64,000 bases of DNA from Candidula unifasciata (lineage: Eukaryota; Mollusca; Gastropoda; Stylommatophora; Geomitridae). The notes below the pieces were generated by a model that saw only the letters and a list, made by a program, of their open reading frames with translations, searched no databases and had not been told where the DNA came from. The stretch spans positions 690,106 through 754,105 of the forward strand of contig CAJHNH020008543.1 in the NCBI GenBank assembly GCA_905116865.2, given 5' to 3'. Shown here in pieces: positions 12,601-21,700 of this stretch. Each line of letters starts with the position of its first letter. Within the stretch, counting starts at the first letter, position 1. Made by a program: the position numbers and the translations under genes.

Positions 12601-15600
12601 ATTGTCCTGTGTGTCTTCCCCTCTCTTCTTCTTTCTATGACTGCTAGTCAATGCATATTAATTTGTTTATCCTGCTGTGTGAATGGCCTCAATGGTTGTT
12701 CAGCAACTTGCTTTAAATTACAGCAGAAGTATTTTTTTTTCGAAATCTACATGTCCCCAAAACTACTACTATTTTTGTCCTACTGATTACACCGTCAAGC
12801 GCAGACAAGAGTTACATTTAGTTCCCTGTCGTTTGCTAGTTGTGTAGGTTACATTAATGTCTTCTGCGTATCGTAGCGTCTCTTGCATTATCTCCACGAA
12901 TCTCTTTTTTGGTCTGCCTCTCTTGCCTTTTAGCTTGCTGTAAACCTTGTAGTCTCCATAAAAAACATGAATAAATGAAGGTATTAATATGAAAATAATC
13001 TGATGGAGAACTCAAAAATGATAAATCAAATGTTGCAATACCTTAACTTTTTCATTGACAAATGCCATCAGCTTGTCTGGATTAAGTAAAGCTTTTGTCT
13101 GTTGATACAGAAATGTTTTGTTGGCTGAGCCGCCCCCTGTAGACAAACACAAACTATCATCAACAACGTGTGGGCTGGAGTTTGCTGGCAAGGAAATGAC
13201 TTTAGCAACTTTAACTCCATATAGGTCAGTCCATACTGAACCACGACCTGGTTACATCTTAGTACATCTCCCTGAAAATGTAAGTTTCCTTACCTGCTCT
13301 AAACCATGTTCTGAGAGGGGAAGGAGAGTTCTGTAACACAGTCCCTGTGGAGATGATGCTTTGGTACCAGGCCAAGAATAAAGTCCTTTTACCAGCCTCA
13401 CTATGGCACATGTATCATCTTTTCCAGTGACGTGGTCTAATCCATTTCTTCTTATTCTGCGTTCAACATCAGTCATGCTAAACATTGAGTCCCGTCTGGG
13501 TAAAAAAATAGGATTGTGCTTTTAAGGTCGCCACCAGTCCCCCTATAGCTTCTCTCACAATGTGGATCCCCTGGGCCAGATCCAGTCTTTGCTGGGAGAG
13601 GTGATCCAATCCATCACACGCCAGACTAAAATGAAAACTCAGTCTTCCAGGGGATACACAACCATCCAACCAATCTTTCAACCACTGTTCAGTAAAGATT
13701 TGCTATATCTAATAGGATACATTTAGTTGTCTTCCCCCCTACAAATGTTGTTTCTGGGTTAACAGCTGGCCGGTGACAGGAACTGGCTTTTCTTTGTTAA
13801 GAGCTGTCCCGCGACAGCAACTGTCAGTTCTTTGTTAAGAACTATCCTGTGACAGGAAATGTCAACGTATAACATTAACATTTTCAGCTGTAACCCTGTC
13901 GTCCCAGAAATTTGTGAATTAGGTATCTCCGCTTTTACAGCATTCCCGTAAAGGCAGCAAAACCAGCATGTCTGCAGTGAGCTGTTTCCGAGATCACAGT
14001 TTCTTCTTCGTGTTCACCAGCTGTAAACTCCAGTCAGCAGAAAGTTATGATTGTTCATCCAGTAAACTCCAGCCAGCGGAAAGTTATGGTTGTTCATCCA
14101 GTAAACTCCAGCCAGCTGAAAGTTATGATTGTTCATCCAGTAAACTCCAGTCAGCTGAAAGTTATGATTGTTCATCCAGTAAACTCCAGTCAGCGGAAAG
14201 TTATGGTTGTTCATCCAGTAAACTCCAGTCAGCGGAAAGTTATGGTTGTTCGTCCAGTAAACTCCAGCCAGTGGAAAGTTATGGTTGTTCATCTAGTAAA
14301 CTCCAGCCAGCTGAAAGTTATGATTGTTCATCCAGTAAACTCCAATCAGCGGAAAGTTATGGTTGTTCGTCCAGTAAACTCCAGCCAGTGGAAAGTTATG
14401 GTTGTTCATCCAGTAAACTCCAGCCAGCTGAAAGTTATGGTTGTTCGTCCAGTAAACTCCAGCCAGCGGAAAGTTATGGTTGTTCATCCAGTAAACTCCA
14501 GTCAGCTTCTTCTTCTTCTTCTGCGTTCGACATCAGTCATGCTAAACATTGAGTCCCGTCTGGGTCACAAATAGGATTGTGCGTTTAAGGTCACCACCGG
14601 TCCCCCATAGCTTCTCTTGCAATGTGGCTCCCCTGGGCCAGATCCACAGTCTTTGCTGGGAGAGGTTAGGGCAGTACTGCAGTATGTGCTCAGGGGTCTG
14701 TCTTTCTGCTCCACAATCACAGGCAGCAGATTCTTTTATGCCTATCCTGTACAGGTGTGCTCGAAGACCACAGTGTCCTGTCCGAAGTCTAAAAATTGAT
14801 GTTTGTTCTTTCCTGTTGAGTTTGTTTATGCTGTCACTTTATGGTCTGTAATCTCCATTCTGCCTTCTCCACTCCTGCTTGAAAGACTGCTTTAGCGCTG
14901 TTTTGGTTTCCTTGTAGCTGTGTGGTGGACGAGGTTGTGGAAGATTACTCCCAGCTTTTGCCAACTCATCTGCTCTCTCATTACCTCACTTTAGCCAGCG
15001 GAAAGTTATGATTGTTCATCCCGTAAACTCCAGTTAGTGGAAAGTTATGGTTGTTCATCCAGTAAACTCCAGTTAGTGGAAAGTTATGGTTGTTCATCCA
15101 GTAAACTCCAGTTAGTGGAAAGTTATGGTTGTTCATCCAGTAAAATCCAGCCAGTAAAAAGTTATGATTGTTCATCCAGAACTCCAGTTAGTGGAAAGTT
15201 ATGGTTATTCGTACACCTTTGGACATGGGGGGGGGCATGAACCAAACGGCTTTTTAAAGGCCAGGTTGATGTCATAATTTTCCTGTAACCTCAGTGATTG
15301 AGGTCAGAGCATGAGTCACTCAATAATTTTTTGTTTGTTTAGGTCCTGTCTAACGGATTCCATTAAATGCGTCACTCTGTTCCGTGGCTTAGGCGTTGCG
15401 AGTCAGACTCGTAATTCTAACGTACCACGATCAAAACCCACTACTGGTTATGTGGATTTTTACCATAGTATGGGGCGCCGCAGGTCGACCCAGCCTAAAA
15501 TGGGTACCAGGATGGCTGTCCTGGGGAAGTAAAGATGGCCGGTGTAATGCTGACCACGTAACCCAGCTAGTGCCGATGGTCTGTAAAAATCTGGGCGTTC

Positions 15601-15684
15601 TTCCCATATACCCAAAATGCATATAGGCATGAAAAGGGATCTTTACTTACTTTACTCTGTTCACAATTACTGTATATATTTTTT

Positions 15685-15720
<36 letters not shown>

Positions 15721-18700
15721 AGATAAATACATGTTTTAAATTAATGACCTGTGTACAAAATTATTTTAAAAAATAATGTTTGAGGTTTTTTCATAGGTTC
15801 ATGGCCCTTTTTTAAAAAGAGATTAGGGGCCGAAAAGGTTCAATAACTGCTGAGATATTTTAACAGGCAAAAGCAAACATTCAATCCAGATGATCGCACA
15901 ATGAACACAAGCCATTATCTAACCTTTCGCAATGAAGAGAAAGTCATAATAGTTGCTGCCCGTAGAGTAAATTTCGATCTGTGCCGGGAGGTTGGTTTTT
16001 GTATTCACTTCTGTGTACATATCTAGTGGCGCTACCTGTGGGAATACCAACAAGGTGCTGGATTTAAATCAATGAAAACTCCCTAGGGTGAGGAATACGA
16101 GAGAACTATTGTCACGGCATCTAACTGGTTGAGTTGGTGTGGAGGTATTCAAGTCCAACTGGTCGTAAGCCAAATTTATATTATTCAACATTTTAAAAAT
16201 TAAAGGGTTTACAAAGACCGTACATAAAACACACAAATTCAAACTATTTACATATAATTACTGTACATAATTAGAGAAATACATGATATGTAATCTACTG
16301 CATCAGTTCCATGACAATTCTAATGTAGGTGAATTCTTCATTTACTATTTGTATTTATTTATTTTTTGTGTTCGTAACATCAAATTGTCGTAGGTGATAT
16401 AGGTCATTAGTCTAGGAGAAGGTGTAATTACCACATCATACAAACATGTACGCACACACACACACACACAAGATTCAAGGACATTCAGCTCTGACTAAAC
16501 CTACAATATAAAAGTTGTCAATGGCCCCTGTAGTTTCAGGTTTAAATTGAGACATTCGAAAAAACTGACCAAGACTTGAGGTTGCTCCAAACTAAAACGA
16601 GTAAAAGGAAATTGTCTGGGAAGTAAAGGCAGCTGAGACAATGCTGACCGCATAATACACTGAGTGCCGATCAGACTATAAAAATCAGCGGTTAACACCA
16701 TACACCCAAGAGGCTTCCCAGCATGCACTATGTGCACAGAGACTAGCAGATATTGATGATCTTGTTGCCTTGGTAAATAGAAGTATCCTTCTTTTTCCCC
16801 TTTAATAACAGCAATATAATTGAGAATATCATGGAAATAAATTATCTATTAACCATGTCACTCTATTAGAATGCTTAAAAAACGATTAGTTTTTCCCAAA
16901 TATTGAAAGAAACAAGCCTTTATAATTTTCTGAAGCTCTTTTGAAACTAAAAGAAGAGAATATATAAAAATCCACAGGCTTGAAACCTGACCACCATGCA
17001 GACGGGCAAGCATGTTGGCCACTGCAAAATCACGGCTGCCATAGATTTGTATTTTTAGTCATTTTTACATTCAATTTTTTTGTCATAAAGGGAAATAATC
17101 ACTATATACAAATGGGGCAAAGAAGTAACTGCTTTCCTTCACTCCGAGCCATGAAACTGTGTTTACACTATTCGGTTGCAACCAGTACTCAAGTTGTTAA
17201 ATGTGCATAAATAATGGCCACTGCCTAAAGATGTCATAGAATCACAAACCCAAAAATGTCGTAACAAGAACTCTCTTGAGGTGAAAGGGTTAATCTTTAG
17301 CATTAAATCAGTTAGTAAAATTGATTTAAATTAGTCAGCTAAATTGGTTAGATGCTAGCCTCCTAGCTTAAAGGTTTTTGGTTTAAATCTGCTTTAAGTT
17401 GGACTTTTATATTTAAACTAGGTCTTCCAGGTCAACTCACCTAAAATAGGTACCAGGAATTGTCCTGGAAAGTAAAGGTGGTCACTGAGGCATGACTGTT
17501 CTCAATTATATGCTTTAAACAGCGCAAAAAGAGCAACATTTTTACTTCATACATGACTTTGTTAAATTGTAAGTTAAAACAAAATTGTTAAACAACAAAA
17601 TGACACTAAGTGTAATACAGTGACTCTGAACAAACCACGACCACAAAAACTGACATCTAACATGCCTGTGAATAACGCAGGTTTTTCTTGGTGTATGTGT
17701 TGTATATCCCTCTAGAGATAGCTTCCATATCATTGCCGTCTGTCCACACATATTGACCTTTCTTGCCTGCCGTAATCAAGTTCAAATACATTATTAACCA
17801 CAAAAGAACAAACGAAAATTCCTTGCATCTGTTCTTCTTCCTTATCTATTTCTCTCAAAGTTAAATAAATTCTTCTTCATCGGTCGTCCAAGTGTCATAA
17901 TTGTGGTGTGTCTGTTTACAGCACAGCTGCGACATTTTCACCTTTTGGCCGACACATCCGACTTCATCTGGCATTGGTTCCCCGGGTTAGCCCTCTAGAC
18001 TGTTTGTTACAAACTATTCTAAAGAACACAACCAATAAACAACAAATACCATACATATAATAATGATGACAATTTTGTTTGGTGCTGTTTATCCATTGTT
18101 AAACCAAGAGGATAACTTTGTGTACAATCGGTTGATTCAGATCTTCTTTTTCTTCTTCGTTCATCCAAAAATGGTCTCTCCTTTCAATAACGGTCCCAAA
18201 TGATCTACGCAGAAAGTGAACCCAAACAGAGCCTCACTCATATCTAAAATTCACATTTCTTTTGCTCGGAATCAATCGTGTCAAAAGTAGGATTAATTGC
18301 GCATGACATTTTCGAGAAATGCAAGGGATTTTTTACGGCGATTACACGGCGGCAAAACTAGGATTAACTACGGACGAAAAAAATTAGTGACACGCGAGAA
18401 TACTCCTGATAGCCCTATCCCACGGCAGGGCCTGAGTTATATGTAAGTTGCGGACCGCTTTTTGCGACTATAGTGCCACCTCCGAGAGTATACCCCGCGC
18501 CGCTACGCGAGGCGCGGAAAGGGCTAAACTAGATGGCTAGGATTCACGAGCAGCAGCTACCGCAGCTTCCTCCAATTTATTTCCTCTGAGTCCCAGCCAT
18601 CTGATTTAGCTACGCGCGGCATGGGGGATACTATCGGAGTGGCACTATAGTAGCCGGAAAAAAAGTCTACAATTTACAGGAGCTACTTCTTCTGTCGGAA

Positions 18701-21700
18701 GTACCAGCATGCTCGCATTCGCCACGGTCAAGTGGTGGTCGGGATAGTGGAGAGCCATCATGGCGGCTGCTGGTTTGAAGTTGTCCTGAGGCGACATGCG
18801 CATACATTAAACTGCGCATTTACATCATGTCTCATCCGGAACGAGAATCGCGGACAAGCCGTGCTGAGTTACAATGGTGGACAGTGAGACAGAACAGATA
18901 TTCCCGCACTATTTGCAACTTCTGTGCTACAATTTTCACATATAAAGGATTTAATTTTCGGTAATTAGTAGACTTTGCCCTTTTCCTTACACTTTTCGTT
19001 CCGAGTTACAGCTTTTAAATGTTTGTAGGGCAGGACGTAATGAGGCTCTGTTAGGGTTAACTTTCTGCGTAGATCATTTGGGACCGTTATTCAAAGGAAA
19101 GCCCAAAAATGTAATTGTGTTGTGCCCGTTTAAAGCATGGCTGCAATATTTGCACTTTTCAGCCAAAACATTCGACCTGGTGGCATTTGTTGACCGGGTT
19201 AGCATTCCCGATGGTTCAGATCTTATCACTAAGTGTTGTTGGGAGCTGTAGTTTATATTCTGTGGCAGATGTGTTGTACTAGCTAATGACATAAATAGGG
19301 GATTTCATACACATTCTTACTTATTTTGTTTCGTAATATAGCCCTTTGAATGCATATTTTCCCCCATTATTCATCTCTTGGTCTCGAGTAGACCTTTATG
19401 TTTTTTAAAAGCTCTGTTGTCATCCGTTGAATTTTCCAATAACAATTTATGCTATATTTAGTTCTCAGTTGATAAAGACTTTGGTCGAAATGTTCGGTTA
19501 TATTTGTGAGCACTTTGTCCATTCCCTCTATTGAGATTTCTATCACATTTTATGTTGTATTTAGAACTTCTTGTACCAGCTAACGTAAGTCTGTGTTGTC
19601 ATATGGTATTGTTGATATTATCGATTCCATATGAAATGGACTATAAGAAGGGTAACATACATGACTAAAGTATATGTGGCATCAAATGTTAACATACCCA
19701 TACAAATGGCTGTCCCTGTATCTTGGCAACCTGGCAATACCATGCCAGCTGCCACATTGGCATTCTTCAAGAGTTCCAAAGCAACAAATTTGTCATTGGA
19801 TGAGGATTCTGGGTCTTTCAGAATGTTGGCTAGTTGCTGTAAAAACAAAATGTGGAATAACTGCTTCAGACATTTAAAAGTTAGTTGCGTATCCTTTACA
19901 GGACATTGCAGAACCAACTACAGCATTTTTCGGCTGTTGTGGTTTTTCTACGCAAATAGTTTATGTTCAGTAGTTTGTCACTGCTTTCTGAACAGAGCAA
20001 GAGTAAGATAAAAAATAAGAGAGCCTGACATGAAATATCAAAGAATTCCTTAATAAAAAAACATAAATAAATTAGAATGGCTGAGAGGTTAACCATCTGC
20101 TTCTAAATAAAACATTTCATAGTTGTAACTTCTTCTTTGCGTTCACCAGCTGTAAACTCTGGTAGAAAGTTCTTGTTATTCATCCACCTCTGGACTGCAG
20201 TCCTGTTGTAGAGCCTGAGTGTTGATTGCACATCCGTTTTACATATATGATTTATTTCTATGCAGACTGTTGGTTTTTTGTCTCTCAAGCAGATGCACTC
20301 CGACTTCAAAGGAAGCTCAAAATCCATCGACTTTTACGACATGCTTTTAAGTAAGCCATGGGTCTATTCTTGTTTTCCCTATAATAGAGTCCCGGAACAC
20401 ACAGGAGAAACAGTTGTAACTGACTCACAGAGCATGTTGAGAAAGGTAGAGACAGGTATGCTCCACACAGAGTGGCAAACATCACTTCAGAAGTCCCAGG
20501 TAGTTAGCGTCCTTTGGATATTTTCTCCAGGTCATGACGGTGTGTTGGGGAATGAACAGGCAGACAGACTGGCTCGTTCTGTGCCACATGGTGCAGAAAT
20601 GATGTATGACAAGCTATATGTTTTAAGAGTTCTTCTGGAAGTGAGTGAACAAGTGCAGAGACACAAACCAATCATCATGGTCTGAGGAATATGGTGCTGT
20701 GAGAAGTGACCTGTGGGCCGAGGCTCACCACTCAAGGGAAGAGACGAGATGGATACACAGTCACACTGTTACTGGTACCATCAGAACTGGAACTCTGCAC
20801 TTGCTGATGAAGATGAAGAGGCAGCACTTACAAAAATGTCCATTGTAATGCTAAGTTGATTCTAAATTCAGCATACAATTAGTTAGCTAGTCTTTCCTCT
20901 TGTGTCGAGTGCGGCACATAGGGCAGAGGTCATGACTCTCCATGCATGGCGGTTCGTTGCAATCTGTTGTAGGTCTTGGATGTTTGAGTGGCCCATGAGT
21001 AAGCCTTCCCTGATGATAGTTCTACGTATACAATAATGTAGCTTAATTTTTTTTTTTTAATGAAAGTTGTGGAAAATTTATTTCAGAGGTGTTTTTGTGT
21101 GTGTGTGTGTGTTCAAACTTCTTCTGTGTTGAAGATAGAAATATTTGATCCTGCCCTCAATTTACAGGAGCTATTTAATAATTTACCTGCAGGTGTTTTG
21201 GCCTCAGGAGGTGAGCAACATCGATCATAGCATTCTCCGAGATCAAGGTCAAAGCCTCTGGCTCAACAGTCAGTAACTTCTTTCCCTTAAACTCTGTTGT
21301 TGAAACAAAGTCACCTGAACAAATATCAATGTATAAGAATGAGAGATGAAATTTTATTTTTATTTTTCATGCTTAATTAAGGGGTTGGTACATTGTAGTT
21401 TACTGCTAGGCTGTGACATCTGCACCTTTCAGACCTGTACATCCAATTTTTGCAAATCTTTTAGCTTTCTTATTTTTAATGTTCACCAGCTTTAAACTCC
21501 GGCGAGAAAGTTCTGGTTGTTCGTCCACTTCTGGACTCTTGTCCTGTTCCAGAAACTGAATGTTGCGTGCACATCTGTTTCCCAGGTCTGACTAATCTGC
21601 ATGCAGACTGTTGGTTCCTTGCCTCTTAGGCAGATGTACTCCGACTTCAAAGGAAGCTCCCATTTAGTCAACTCTTACGACATGCTTATGGGCAGGCAGT

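Larger units (their letters stand above)
16036..17665 (-). other. GC-AG intron of the fumarase gene
   Basis: Exon 4 ends ...NLRYSQ with minus-strand CACAG|GCATGT; exon 5 starts after TTCCCACAG with GTAGCGCC ([10 protein letters not shown]). The nearby GT dinucleotides put exon 5 out of frame, while a GC donor keeps phase 0 and gives the family sequence NLRYSQ-APLDMY almost residue for residue. Confidence 0.7.

Noticed and set aside
13968..14574. Open frames of 194 and 175 residues made of 13-residue repeats
   Set aside because: The 39-bp period keeps all frames open, including on the opposite strand; the unit derives from a transposable element end.
13960..15210. CRISPR-like array of regular repeats
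   Set aside because: Units are contiguous with no unique spacers; eukaryotic context.
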